A DNA stretch of 64,000 bases. Source: Chroococcus sp. FPU101. Lineage in GTDB: Bacteria > Cyanobacteriota > Cyanobacteriia > Cyanobacteriales > Microcystaceae. The notes under the pieces were generated by a model, which was not told the origin of the DNA, did not search any database, and worked only from the letters and a program-made list of their open reading frames with translations. Location: NCBI RefSeq assembly GCF_017312365.1, contig NZ_BLJI01000004.1, forward strand, positions 124,001 to 188,000, read 5' to 3'. Below, piece after piece: positions 37,048-46,406 of this stretch (position 1 is its first letter; each line of letters starts with the position of its first letter). The position numbers and the translations under genes are program-made.

Positions 37048-38103
37048 TTATGATTCATTGCTCACAGATAACTTTTCTGCTTTCTCAAAGCTAGACTGCT
37101 TATTGTATGAGCGAATACGCTCAATCACCTGATGATCGATCGCTTCTGTTGCTAGACGAATTGCATTAAAAATCGACGGAGCTTGTGAGCTTCCATGACT
37201 AATAATACACACGCCATCGACTCCGAATAACAACGCGCCACCATGTTCAGCATGATCCATTCGTTGTTTAATCCGTTTTAAGTTCGGCTTTAACAAAGCG
37301 GTTCCGATTTGTCCCCTAATACCTTGAGGTAATTCTTCTCTGAGGATTTGTAGCATCACTTCGCCAATTGCTTCGGCAAACTTTAGTAATATATTGCCCA
37401 CAAATCCATCACAAACAATCACATCAAAATCGCCTTTGAGGACATCTCGCCCCTCCGCATTTCCCCCAAAAGCGATCCCCTGATTCGCCTCAAGTAGTTC
37501 ATGCGTTCTAATTGCCAAGTCATTTCCTTTGGTTGGTTCTTCCCCAATATTGAGTAAACCTACTTTCGGGTTTTGGACATCCATCACGAATTTACTGTAA
37601 ACCGTTCCCATGATGGCGAACTGTTCTAAGTATTTAGGCTTACAATCGACATTCGCCCCAACATCGAGAACGATCACCGATTTTCCAGCGAGTAGAGTCG
37701 GTAAAACAGCACCGATCGCGGGACGATCAATACCTTTAATTCGTCCTAAACGAAGTAATGCTGCTGCCATCGCCGCCCCTGAATGTCCTGCTGAAACTAC
37801 CGCATCGGCTCGTTTTTGTTTAACGAGATCCATTGCTACGTTAATCGAGGCTTTCGGTTTACGTCGTAATGCCACCAGTGGCTCCTCTTCCATTGAAACC
37901 ACCCCTTCTGAGGGGACAATTTCTAGATTTTTCGGGCTGTGATGGTGTTGCTGTAAATAGGATTCGATGTGTTGAGCATCGCCTACGAGTAAAATGTCTA
38001 CATCGAGTTCAGCCGCCGCGCGGATCGCCCCTGAGATAATTTCATTAGGGGCATAATCACCGCCCATAGCGTCTACTGCAATTTTTGCGCGAGTTGATGC
38101 CAT
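37048..38103 (-). CDS. plsX: Phosphate acyltransferase PlsX
   Basis: PlsX makes acyl-phosphate from acyl-ACP for phospholipid synthesis. The 351-residue protein begins with the family block KIAVDAMGGDYAPNEI and contains VDCKPKYLEQFA, GLLNIGEEPTKGN and VCDGFVGNILLKFAE. It is first in the plsX-fabH-fabD unit, a conserved order in bacteria. Confidence 0.95.
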   Translation of the reverse strand: MASTRAKIAVDAMGGDYAPNEIISGAIRAAAELDVDILLVGDAQHIESYLQQHHHSPKNLEIVPSEGVVSMEEEPLVALRRKPKASINVAMDLVKQKRADAVVSAGHSGAAMAAALLRLGRIKGIDRPAIGAVLPTLLAGKSVIVLDVGANVDCKPKYLEQFAIMGTVYSKFVMDVQNPKVGLLNIGEEPTKGNDLAIRTHELLEANQGIAFGGNAEGRDVLKGDFDVIVCDGFVGNILLKFAEAIGEVMLQILREELPQGIRGQIGTALLKPNLKRIKQRMDHAEHGGALLFGVDGVCIISHGSSQAPSIFNAIRLATEAIDHQVIERIRSYNKQSSFEKAEKLSVSNES

Positions 38104-38235
38104 TGATCAAAAGTTATAAAAGCTTCAAAGATTTTACCAAAGCCCTTGACAGATGCCGAAGGATTAGGGATTAGTGATTGAATGTTTAAACAATTATTAT
38201 CACTTTACACAATTATGCGTCATTTGAGGTAGAAG

Positions 38236-39528
38236 ATGCGGAATATTCTCAGTTTAATGTTACCAGGGTTTTTGATGAATCTTTTGGGGCAACAACCACA
38301 GCCCTTACAACCGATCCCTTTGATGTCTTGGGAGTCTTCGGCTATTTTTGCTTTACCGACTCAAGATGATCCAACGGTAGCAGCAATGGTTACAAACTAT
38401 TTAAAAAACTTATCGGCGCTTGGTTTGGGTTCTCAAAATCAGCGTGTTTGGATCGAAACAGAATGGGCGGAGTTAGCTAATCAAGGCGGAACGGTACCAA
38501 CTTCGGCCGCGTCTTTAACTAAAGTTGCTACCACTTTAGCCTCTGTTGAAACTTGGCCGTTAGATCATCGTTTTGAGACGCGGATTTATCACACAGGAAA
38601 TCTAGTTAACGGAGTGGTTAATGGGGATTTAATTGTCGAAGGAACAGGCGATCCAATGTTTGTCTGGGAAGAAGCGATCGCAGTCGCCCAGTCTCTCACT
38701 CAAGCGGGTATCCGTCAAATTAAAGGAAATTTATTCATTATGGGTCAGTTTGCTATGAATTTCAAGACTGATCCTCTAATAGCAGGTGAATTGTTTAAAC
38801 AAGGCATCAACTCCGAGCAATGGTCAACCGTGGTCGAAAGTCAATACGCAAAATTACCTGATGGAACCATACGATCCAAAATTGCGATCGCTGGACGGGT
38901 TCAAAAAACAGATCAACTTCCAAGAAATGCTAAATTACTTTTAAAACATCAATCTTTAACCTTAGCTGAATTACTTAAACAAATGAATTTGTATAGTAAT
39001 AATGCGATGTCGGAAATGTTAGCCGAATTAGTCGGGGGACATGAAGCCGTCAGACAAATTATCATTAAAACTGCTAAAGTTTCTCCAGATGAAATACAGT
39101 TAGTAAACGGTTCGGGCTTAAGTGTGGATAATCGTATTTCGCCCCGCGCTGTCTGTCAAATTTTTCAAGCTTTAGAACAACAATTAGTAGCTAAACAGAT
39201 GAGTGTTACTGATTTATTTCCTGTTGGAGGACGGGATAAAGATGGTACTATGCACTGGCGCGAAATTCCTTATGGTGTAGCAATTAAAACAGGAACTTTA
39301 GCTCAAGTAAGTGCTTTAGCGGGTATGATTCCTACAAAAGAACGGGGTCAAGTTTGGTTTGCTATTCTTAATTCTGGCGGTAATATTGAAGGTTTTCGTA
39401 ATCAACAAGATCAACTTTTACAACAATTATCAACTCATTGGCAATTAACCCCAATTCTTCCCCCAATTTCGCCAGTTATTCAAGTTTTTTTGGGTGATCC
39501 AAGTCGAAATATATTGGCTAAAGAATAG
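38236..39528 (+). CDS. D-Ala-D-Ala carboxypeptidase/endopeptidase (PBP4, S13 family)
   Basis: A 430-residue penicillin-binding protein of the S13 family. The active-site motifs are SLTK (93-96), SNN in NLYSNNAMSEM (about 253) and KTG in AIKTGTLAQVSA (about 355). A short hydrophobic start could serve as a signal for export. It is shorter than E. coli DacB. It probably trims peptidoglycan stem peptides or crosslinks in the periplasm. Confidence 0.88.
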   Translation: MRNILSLMLPGFLMNLLGQQPQPLQPIPLMSWESSAIFALPTQDDPTVAAMVTNYLKNLSALGLGSQNQRVWIETEWAELANQGGTVPTSAASLTKVATTLASVETWPLDHRFETRIYHTGNLVNGVVNGDLIVEGTGDPMFVWEEAIAVAQSLTQAGIRQIKGNLFIMGQFAMNFKTDPLIAGELFKQGINSEQWSTVVESQYAKLPDGTIRSKIAIAGRVQKTDQLPRNAKLLLKHQSLTLAELLKQMNLYSNNAMSEMLAELVGGHEAVRQIIIKTAKVSPDEIQLVNGSGLSVDNRISPRAVCQIFQALEQQLVAKQMSVTDLFPVGGRDKDGTMHWREIPYGVAIKTGTLAQVSALAGMIPTKERGQVWFAILNSGGNIEGFRNQQDQLLQQLSTHWQLTPILPPISPVIQVFLGDPSRNILAKE

Positions 39529-39551
39529 AAAATATTTTTAAAATTAAGGTT

Positions 39552-39669
39552 AGTGGGTTTAAACAATTGAATCAATATTATAGGCAGCCAGAGAATAAAT
39601 TCTCGCATCTTAAGCAAAAGTCTATTTTAATGGACTAAAAAGAATACAATTAGTTGGTTTTAACCCACT
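39552..39669. repeat. MITE-like element with inverted ends and inner hairpins
   Basis: The ends AGTGGGTTTAAAC (39552-39564) and GGTTTTAACCCACT (39656-39669) are inverted copies differing in one or two positions. Between them lie two further inverted repeats, GAGAAT/ATTCTC and AGTC...GACT around ATTTTAAT. No ORF is present. It occupies most of the spacer between the peptidase and glycosyltransferase genes. Confidence 0.55.
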
Positions 39670-39721
39670 GTAGCTATAAGGTGCGGGTTTTTAATCCTGA
39701 TATATTATTTTGGCTTGTTAC

Positions 39722-41044
39722 ATGAATTCTATTTATAAATTAAAAGATGTATCTTTAGTCCAATACAGAATAGGAATGATTAGCCTATTTATTGTGGCTT
39801 TATTCCTTCGTTTTTGGAAAATTAGTCAATTTAATAGTCTTGTTTTCGACGAAGTTTATTATGCTAAATATGCTAATGATTATTTGATTAGTACCGATTT
39901 TTTTAATTCCCATCCTCCTTTAAGTCAATATATTATTGCAATTGGAATTTGGTTAGGTTCTCATGTTCCTGCTTCACCAGACACAATTAATAACTTAACA
40001 GGTTCGATGCGTTCAACCTTTAGTTATCGTTGGATTAATGCGTTTAGTGGATCATTTATTCCAATTATAGTAGGTGCGCTCGCATATCAATTAACTCAAC
40101 GACGTAGTTACAGTTTAATTGCTACTTTTTTAGTTGTTTTAGATGGCTTATTTTTAGTCGAATCTCGCTATGCTTTAAATAATATTTATCTGGTTTTATT
40201 TGGTTTATTAGGTCAACTTTGCTTTTTATTATCTCTCCGAACTAACAATAAAAATCGTTATTTGATTCTTTCTGGATTTTTTCTTGGTTGTTCTATTGCC
40301 GTAAAATGGAACGGATTAGCCTTTTTATTAGGGATTTTTTTAATCATTATTTTATTTAAAGAATATTTTAGACTTTTAAACTGGTCAAGACTTTTCTTAT
40401 CTTTAGTCATTATTCCATTATTCACTTATTCGCTTCTCTGGATACCGCATTTAATCATGAATCCTCAATATAATTTTTGGGAAGTGCATCAAGAAATTTT
40501 AGCATTTCATCAAAAAATTAAAGGAAATGATTCTCATATTCATCCCTATTGCTCACCTTGGTATAGTTGGTTAGTCATGTGGCGACCCATTGCTTATTTT
40601 TATCAAACAGAAACAATCAACAATCAAAAGATTATCTATGATGTCCATGCAATGGGAAATCCGCTTTTGTGGTGGTTATCTACTTTATCTATTATCATGT
40701 TTTTCGGATTTTTTCTCTTAATTTTGTTTAAGAAAAGTAATTTTTATCTTTTTCTACTCATTTACATTATTTCTAATTATCTAACTAATCTTTTACCTTG
40801 GTCAGCAGTGAGTCGCTGTACTTTCATTTATCATTACTTAGGGGCTTATGTTTTTGCAATACTGGCTTTAGCGTGGTTAATTGATACTTGGTTATACAGT
40901 GATTTATTAAATTATAAAATTTTAGGAATAATTACTTTAATCTTGATTGCTGTAGCATTTGTTTATTGGCTACCGATTTATTTAGGTCTTCCTTTAACTG
41001 AACAAGAATTTGGGATGAGAATGATATTTAATAACTGGATTTAG
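39722..41044 (+). CDS. PMT-type dolichyl/polyprenyl-phosphate glycosyltransferase
   Basis: A 440-residue polytopic membrane protein from the ATG at 39722. About ten hydrophobic helices are visible. The first loop has the GT39-type signature LVFDEVYYAKYANDYL and the nearby HPPLSQYII, and helix-loop segments continue with ESRYALNNIYLVLFG and AVKWNGLAFL. The protein mannosyltransferase family transfers sugars from lipid carriers to proteins or lipids on the outer face. The acceptor is unknown. It ends without a C-terminal MIR domain. Confidence 0.85.
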   Translation: MNSIYKLKDVSLVQYRIGMISLFIVALFLRFWKISQFNSLVFDEVYYAKYANDYLISTDFFNSHPPLSQYIIAIGIWLGSHVPASPDTINNLTGSMRSTFSYRWINAFSGSFIPIIVGALAYQLTQRRSYSLIATFLVVLDGLFLVESRYALNNIYLVLFGLLGQLCFLLSLRTNNKNRYLILSGFFLGCSIAVKWNGLAFLLGIFLIIILFKEYFRLLNWSRLFLSLVIIPLFTYSLLWIPHLIMNPQYNFWEVHQEILAFHQKIKGNDSHIHPYCSPWYSWLVMWRPIAYFYQTETINNQKIIYDVHAMGNPLLWWLSTLSIIMFFGFFLLILFKKSNFYLFLLIYIISNYLTNLLPWSAVSRCTFIYHYLGAYVFAILALAWLIDTWLYSDLLNYKILGIITLILIAVAFVYWLPIYLGLPLTEQEFGMRMIFNNWI

Positions 41045-41089
41045 TTAATGATGATTTGGGACGTTTTTAGATTAGTTTGTTTTTAGGTT

Positions 41090-41108
41090 GGGTTGGGAAA
41101 CCAAACCC
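41090..41108. repeat. GGGTTTGG-family palindrome, copy 4
   Basis: The inverted repeat GGGTTGGG-AAA-CCAAACCC is followed by CTACAG, matching the family in reverse. It lies 45 bases after the glycosyltransferase stop codon. Confidence 0.65.
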
Positions 41109-41237
41109 CTACAGTGGCTTTAAAAAAGACTATTTTTAGCATTCTCAGGTAATTCTCAGATAATAGTCAGGAAAAGTTTAGGTTTTTCTGGTACAACTAC
41201 CAATAGGAAAGATGATTTAAGTTTTTCATGATTAATT

Positions 41238-41831
41238 ATGACTTCTTCAAACAGCAAAAGCCCACAAACACCCAAACAAGCTTTTCTAGCAAAGACTTTT
41301 CATTGGATAAATATTATTAGTCTAATGATCATGATGACTAGCGGACTACAGATCTATAATGCTAATCCAGTTTTTGGCGGGCGGGATGGTTGGGAAGTTC
41401 CAGACTTTTTTCTGTTGGGTGGTTGGTTAGCAGGTGGGAGACACTGGCATTTTGCGGCGATGTGGTTTTATGGGCTAAACTTACTTTGGTACGGAATTTA
41501 TGTTTTTGCTACTCGTCGTTGGCGAATTCGGTTTGCTAGTACACGTGACCTAAAAACTCTCCAGATTGAGAACCTAAAACGTAAGAACTACGCATGGCAT
41601 CGGTTAATTTATACGGCTATTATTCCCGTTCTGCTGTTGGCGATCTTAAGTGGTCTTGCGATGTATAAACCAGCACAATTTTACTGGCTTTCTGGTTTAT
41701 TTGGTGACTGGCAGACTTTACGAGTTGCTCACTTGTTTACGGTTCCTGCGATCGTTGTTTTTACCTTGATTCATTCTCTACTTGCGCTGAATGTGGGTAG
41801 TTTTCGACTAATTAAATCTATGTTTGTTTAA
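41238..41831 (+). CDS. Cytochrome b561-type membrane haem protein
   Basis: A 197-residue di-haem cytochrome b/b6-like membrane protein. Four hydrophobic helices carry histidines in FHWINIISLM (about 22), GRHWHFAAMW (about 75), AWHRLIYTA and RVAHLFTVPA/LIHSLLAL (about 155-180), spaced as haem ligands. Its stop codon is nine bases before the start of a molybdopterin oxidoreductase, so it probably is the membrane partner of that enzyme, as MsrQ is to MsrP. Confidence 0.82.
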   Translation: MTSSNSKSPQTPKQAFLAKTFHWINIISLMIMMTSGLQIYNANPVFGGRDGWEVPDFFLLGGWLAGGRHWHFAAMWFYGLNLLWYGIYVFATRRWRIRFASTRDLKTLQIENLKRKNYAWHRLIYTAIIPVLLLAILSGLAMYKPAQFYWLSGLFGDWQTLRVAHLFTVPAIVVFTLIHSLLALNVGSFRLIKSMFV

Positions 41832-41840
41832 AAGTTGGCT

Positions 41841-42557
41841 ATGAGTTTAATTTTTCCTAAGCGCACGTTATCCCGTCGTCAATTGCTTAAAATATCGGGT
41901 CTTACTGGAATGGGTTTGTTACTCGATAGCTGTGGTACAACTTTTTTATCAGATACCATGGGTCGAACATTTGAACCACTTAATCAAAAGTTGGAAGAAC
42001 TGCTATTAACTCAACATCCTATTCCTGAATTTCCCATAAGTGCTATTGAACCCGATAAGTTATTGATTAATACTTTTGACTTTAGCCCAAAAATTGATCT
42101 TACACAGTTTCGCCTCAAAATTGATGGAGAAGTCGATCAGCCAAAACAGTTCAGTATGACGGAGATCCAGAATTTTCCATTAACTTCGATGGTTATTCGA
42201 CATATTTGTGTAGAAGGTTGGGCAGCGATCGTTCAGTGGGGTGGGGTAAGATTACGAGACTTAATTAGTTTAGCTCAACCGAGATCAAACGCTCGTTATG
42301 TTTATTTTAAATCGGCTGATGGCTACTATGAAAGTTGGGATATCGCCTCAGCACTACATCCACAAACTTTGATGGTTTATCAGAAAAATGGAGAACCTTT
42401 ACCCGTTGCTAATGGTGCGCCGCTTCGTTTAGCATCTCCCGTTAAGTTAGGCTATAAACAAAGTAAATGGGTGACTCAAATTACTTTAGTTGATCGGCTA
42501 TTACCGATGAAAGGCTACTGGGAAGATCGCGGGTATGAATGGTTTGCAGGATTATAA
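41841..42557 (+). CDS. Tat-exported molybdopterin oxidoreductase (SUOX/MsrP-like fold)
   Basis: A 238-residue protein; the start ATG at 41841 is chosen so the twin-arginine motif SRRQLLK sits near the N-terminus. The signal ends in LLDSCG, so it may be a lipoprotein. The sulfite-oxidase-type Mo domain has the cysteine ligand in HICVEGWAAIVQWGGV (about 116-131), and GYKQSKWVTQI near the end. Upstream is its likely cytochrome b partner; mobA in this window supplies a cofactor step for some Mo enzymes. The substrate is unproven. Confidence 0.82.
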   Translation: MSLIFPKRTLSRRQLLKISGLTGMGLLLDSCGTTFLSDTMGRTFEPLNQKLEELLLTQHPIPEFPISAIEPDKLLINTFDFSPKIDLTQFRLKIDGEVDQPKQFSMTEIQNFPLTSMVIRHICVEGWAAIVQWGGVRLRDLISLAQPRSNARYVYFKSADGYYESWDIASALHPQTLMVYQKNGEPLPVANGAPLRLASPVKLGYKQSKWVTQITLVDRLLPMKGYWEDRGYEWFAGL

Positions 42558-42565
42558 TTGATGAA

Positions 42566-42594
42566 TTGTAGGGGTTTGGTCTCCAAACCCAATT
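42566..42594. repeat. GGGTTTGG-family palindrome, copy 5 (best copy)
   Basis: A perfect 8-bp inverted repeat GGGTTTGG-TCT-CCAAACCC is flanked by TTGTAG and AATT. It lies eight bases after the Mo oxidoreductase stop codon and just before the convergent msrA, and may act as a terminator for both. Confidence 0.75.
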
Positions 42595-42597
42595 AAT

Positions 42598-43269
42598 TTA
42601 AGAACCGCTATTTTGTTTATAAAGGTTGGGATACTGTTTCTGTAGTTGAACCAGTTTGGGTAAGTCATGCACTACCACGTAAGGATAATTCGGGTTACGA
42701 TCAATAAAATTTTGATGATAGTCTTCTGCTGCATAAAAATCTTTTAAAGGAACTAATTGAGTAGCGATCGGTTTACCAAAAGTATCGGCTTTGTTAAGCT
42801 GATCGATATAAGCTTGTGCGGCTTGTCTCTGTTCCTCAGTAGCGTAAAAGATGGCTGAACGATATTGCGTACCAGAGTCGGGCCCCTGACGGTTTAACTG
42901 TGTAGGATCATGTGCCACTGAAAAATAAATCTTCAGAATTTGTTCATAGGATATCACCGACGGATCGTAAGTAATTTTCACTGATTCAGCGTGTTCGGTT
43001 TGTCCAGAACTCACTCTATAATAGTTCGCTGTTTCAGCATTGCCACCCGAAAAGCCAGATATAACCTCAGAAACACCTTTAAGATGCTCAAAAACCGCTT
43101 CCATTCCCCAGAAACACCCACCCGCTAAAACTGCCGTTTGATTTCCATGAGTCGAAGTCGAAATATTCGTCACAGGATCGGGAAACGACGCATGGGAAAC
43201 ATTACAAGAAAAAGTAACAAAAGATACGGAAATAATAAATAAACTGTGTAGCAAAAAGCGAACAGACAT
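42598..43269 (-). CDS. msrA: Exported peptide-methionine (S)-S-oxide reductase MsrA
   Basis: A 223-residue MsrA repairing oxidised methionine. The catalytic Cys52 is in GGCFWGMEAVF, followed by the TEHAESVKITYDP and DYHQNFIDRNP family blocks. The first about 28 residues form an export signal with a possible lipobox (VTFSC), so it probably acts outside the cytoplasm. It lies convergent to the cytochrome b/Mo enzyme pair. Resolving cysteines near the C-terminus are not obvious. Confidence 0.93.
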   Translation of the reverse strand: MSVRFLLHSLFIISVSFVTFSCNVSHASFPDPVTNISTSTHGNQTAVLAGGCFWGMEAVFEHLKGVSEVISGFSGGNAETANYYRVSSGQTEHAESVKITYDPSVISYEQILKIYFSVAHDPTQLNRQGPDSGTQYRSAIFYATEEQRQAAQAYIDQLNKADTFGKPIATQLVPLKDFYAAEDYHQNFIDRNPNYPYVVVHDLPKLVQLQKQYPNLYKQNSGS

Positions 43270-43445
43270 GGTTCTTATAAATCCTAATCTAACTTAGCTT
43301 TTAGCTTAGATCTTGTACCTGAAGAGTTTCTGAGGACTGCCTGAGATTTTTTTCATGATTTCAAACAGGTCAATTGAATCATCAAGGTGTCATTACACGC
43401 TATACTTTTGTCGAGAAGAACGTCGAAACATAACACATAGCAGCA

Positions 43446-44801
43446 ATGGTAGCGGTAGCAATATTGGCGGCGGGACGTGGAACTCGCATGAAATCCAAAC
43501 TCCCCAAAGTATTACACTATTTGGGGGGACAATCGTTAGTGGAACGAGTCATCGACAGTTGTCAGATGATTAACCCGCTACGGCGTATGATTATTATTGG
43601 TTATCAAGGCGATCGCGTCAAAGAAGCCTTACAGCATAAAGATAACTTGGAATATGTCGAACAAAAAGAACAGTTAGGAACAGGTCATGCGATACAGCAG
43701 CTTATTCCTTATCTACAAGATTTTGAGGGCGATCTTTTGGTCTTAAATGGTGATGTTCCGCTTTTACGGAAAGAAACCATTCAACAACTTTTAGCAACTC
43801 ATAAAACCCATCAAAACGCAGCCACTTTATTAACAGCAAACTTACCCAACCCGAAAGGTTATGGACGAGTTTTCTGTGATGGTCATAATTTAGTCACTCA
43901 GATCGTCGAAGAAAGAGACTGTAATGACGCACAACGGAAAAATTGTCGTATTAATGGCGGCATTTATTGTTTTAATTGGTCAAAATTGCGAGAAATTCTG
44001 CCTAATCTTAAATCTAATAATGATCAACAAGAATATTATTTAACGGATGCAGTAAATTTTCTTGATCCTGTAATGGCTTTAGATGTCGATGATTATCTCG
44101 AAATTAGCGGGATTAACGATCGTAAACAACTCGCCACTGCTCATGATATCCTACAGGTTAGAATTAAAGAACACTGGATGCGTGAAGGTGTGACCCTCAT
44201 TGATCCTGATAGCATTACGATCGATGACACGGTAAAGTTAGGAACAGATGTCATCATTGAACCGCAAACCCATCTTAGAGGTGATAGTGTTATTGGTTCG
44301 GGAAGTCGGATCGGGCCTGGGACTTTAATCGAAAATAGTCAGATCGGGGAAAATGTAACAGTAATGTATTCTGTGATCACCGATAGCGAGGTGGGACATC
44401 AAAGTAAGGTCGGCCCCTATGCCCATTTACGAGGTGAGGCTAAAATCGGATCTGCCTGTAGAATTGGAAATTTTGTCGAAGTTAAAAAGTCTGCGATCGG
44501 TGACAAGTCTAATGCTGCTCATTTATCTTATTTAGGAGATGCAACATTAGGCGAAAAAGTCAATATCGGTGCAGGAACCATCACAGCTAACTACGATGGG
44601 GTGAAAAAACATCCGACGAAAATCGGAAATCGTAGTAAAACGGGGGCTAATAGCGTTTTAGTTGCGCCAGTTACTTTGGGTGAAGATGTGACTATTGCTG
44701 CTGGATCAGTTATTACAAAGGATGTTCCCAATGATGCTTTAGGGATCGCTAGGGAAAAACAGCGTAATGTCGAAGGATGGCGCATGGCGACTAAAGATTA
44801 A
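43446..44801 (+). CDS. glmU: Bifunctional UDP-N-acetylglucosamine pyrophosphorylase/GlcN-1-P acetyltransferase
   Basis: GlmU makes UDP-GlcNAc for peptidoglycan and lipopolysaccharide. The N-terminal uridyltransferase has [15 protein letters not shown] (7-21) and LNGDVPLL. The C-terminal left-handed beta-helix acetyltransferase (about 250-451) has the hexapeptide repeats ending in [11 protein letters not shown] and [11 protein letters not shown]. Length 451 is typical. It precedes murD on the same strand. Confidence 0.97.
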   Translation: MVAVAILAAGRGTRMKSKLPKVLHYLGGQSLVERVIDSCQMINPLRRMIIIGYQGDRVKEALQHKDNLEYVEQKEQLGTGHAIQQLIPYLQDFEGDLLVLNGDVPLLRKETIQQLLATHKTHQNAATLLTANLPNPKGYGRVFCDGHNLVTQIVEERDCNDAQRKNCRINGGIYCFNWSKLREILPNLKSNNDQQEYYLTDAVNFLDPVMALDVDDYLEISGINDRKQLATAHDILQVRIKEHWMREGVTLIDPDSITIDDTVKLGTDVIIEPQTHLRGDSVIGSGSRIGPGTLIENSQIGENVTVMYSVITDSEVGHQSKVGPYAHLRGEAKIGSACRIGNFVEVKKSAIGDKSNAAHLSYLGDATLGEKVNIGAGTITANYDGVKKHPTKIGNRSKTGANSVLVAPVTLGEDVTIAAGSVITKDVPNDALGIAREKQRNVEGWRMATKD

Positions 44802-44838
44802 ATTAATGACACTATTACGTCAGTTAGTGCGTCACAGG

Positions 44839-44869
44839 CGTGGAGATGCAAGCTTTAAGTGTCTCTACG
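44839..44869. repeat. Short hairpin after glmU
   Basis: CGTGGAGA and TCTCTACG form an 8-bp stem with one G-T pair and a 15-base loop, 37 bases after the glmU stop codon. It resembles degenerate copies of the GTAGAGACG-type intergenic repeats seen in cyanobacteria, or a weak terminator. Confidence 0.4.
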
Positions 44870-44944
44870 TTTAGAGTTAGTTACATCTTAAAGAGAACCA
44901 ATAAGATACAATTCCCCATATTGAGCGCAGGGTAAGGTAAATTG

Positions 44945-46297
44945 ATGGCGACAGCAGAGATTATAGGATTAGGTCGATCGGGAATCGCAGCAGCAAGATG
45001 TCTAAAACGAGAAGGCTGGATCGTTAAATTGAACGATCGTTCCAATACTCCAGCATTAGAAGCCACTCAACAAGATTTACAACAAGAAGGGATTATCGTT
45101 CAGCTAGGACATTCTTTAACTCTCGATCCTGAAAATCTACCCAGTCTAATTGTTGTTAGTCCAGGTGTACCTTGGGATCTGCCGATTTTAGTCGAAGCTA
45201 GAGAAAAAGGAATTAATATGATCGGAGAATTAGAGTTAGCTTGGCGATATCTTAAGTCTTTTCCTTGGGTTGGTATTACGGGAACCAATGGCAAAACCAC
45301 GACAACCTCACTAATTGCGGCTATCTTTAAAACGGCGAGTTTAAATGCTCCTGCTTGTGGCAATATTGGTTATGCAGCTTGTGAACTTGCTTTAGTCGAT
45401 CAACTCAATTACGATTGGATCATTGCTGAAGTGAGTAGCTATCAGATTGAATCATCCTCTGAACTTGCGCCACAAATTGGACTCTGGACAACTTTTACTC
45501 CTGATCACCTCAGCCGTCATAAAACTTTAGAGAATTATTATAATATTAAGGCTTCTCTTTTACAGCGATCGCGTCATCAAGTTTTTAACGGGGATGATCC
45601 TTATCTGAGAAATATTGGCTTAAGTCAGTGGCATAACGCCTATTGGACATCGGTTAAAGGAAAAGATGCTTTACTGTGTGATCCAGCTAGAGGGGTTTAT
45701 ATCCAAGATAATTGGGTGGTTGCTTTTGGTGAATTGATTTTACCCGTCAATCTTTTTAAGATGGTTGGCGATCACAACAAACAAAACCTACTGATGGCGG
45801 TTGCTGTGGCTAGGTTAGCGGGTGTGGAAAAAAGTGCGATCGTTTCTGCTATGGCAACTTTTTCAGGGGTTCCTCATCGTCTTGAGTCTGTTTGTACGGT
45901 ATCGGGTGTTCATTTCATCAATGATAGTAAAGCAACGAACTATGATGCTGCTGAAGTAGGTTTAGCGTCTGTCGATGCGCCAGTGATCTTAATTGCAGGT
46001 GGTGAAGCGAAAGAGGGAGATGATACCCGATGGCTAAACAAAATTCAAGAAAAAGCGGCTAGTGTTTTACTTATTGGAGAAGCCGCCTCAACTTTTGCTA
46101 AACGCTTGACAGAAATCAATTATTGTGCATACGAAATTGTCGAAACGATGGATCAAGCAGTGACTCGAAGTTTAGAAGTTGCTAAAGAAAAAGGCGCGAA
46201 GGTGGTTTTATTATCGCCCGCTTGCGCCAGTTTCGATCAGTACAGCAGTTTTGAACATCGAGGAGATCATTTTAAGCAGTTGTGTTTACAGTTGTAG
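44945..46297 (+). CDS. murD: UDP-N-acetylmuramoylalanine-D-glutamate ligase
   Basis: MurD adds D-glutamate to UDP-MurNAc-L-Ala. The ATG at 44945 gives 450 residues and the family start [15 protein letters not shown]. The ATP loop is TGTNGKTTT, and the Mur-family blocks [17 protein letters not shown] and [10 protein letters not shown] are present. The end [17 protein letters not shown] is diagnostic of MurD. Confidence 0.97.
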   Translation: MATAEIIGLGRSGIAAARCLKREGWIVKLNDRSNTPALEATQQDLQQEGIIVQLGHSLTLDPENLPSLIVVSPGVPWDLPILVEAREKGINMIGELELAWRYLKSFPWVGITGTNGKTTTTSLIAAIFKTASLNAPACGNIGYAACELALVDQLNYDWIIAEVSSYQIESSSELAPQIGLWTTFTPDHLSRHKTLENYYNIKASLLQRSRHQVFNGDDPYLRNIGLSQWHNAYWTSVKGKDALLCDPARGVYIQDNWVVAFGELILPVNLFKMVGDHNKQNLLMAVAVARLAGVEKSAIVSAMATFSGVPHRLESVCTVSGVHFINDSKATNYDAAEVGLASVDAPVILIAGGEAKEGDDTRWLNKIQEKAASVLLIGEAASTFAKRLTEINYCAYEIVETMDQAVTRSLEVAKEKGAKVVLLSPACASFDQYSSFEHRGDHFKQLCLQL

Positions 46298-46332
46298 ATC
46301 AACAACGTTAGCTTAATTCCCCTCGCCAATAT

Positions 46333-46405
46333 AAAAGTTTTCCTTATAGTTCCCTCTCCTTTTAGGAGAGGGTTAGGGTGAGGTGGAGAGGGGTTAGGGG
46401 TGAGG
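46333..46405. repeat. CCCTCTCC/GGGTTAGGGTGAGG dispersed repeat, copy 1
   Basis: The element begins AAAAGTTTTCCTTATAG, then the hairpin CCCTCTCCT/AGGAGAGGG (46352-46372, loop of three), then GTTAGGGTGAGG and a second, related GGTTAGGGGTGAGG. Related copies are at 49243-49319 and 59592-59656. It fills most of the spacer between murD and the convergent nucleotidase gene. Confidence 0.7.
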
Positions 46406-46406
46406 T

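Noticed and set aside
43355-43573. 72-codon frame overlapping the start of glmU
   Set aside because: The overlapping GlmU N-terminus is unmistakable and the product has no recognisable feature.
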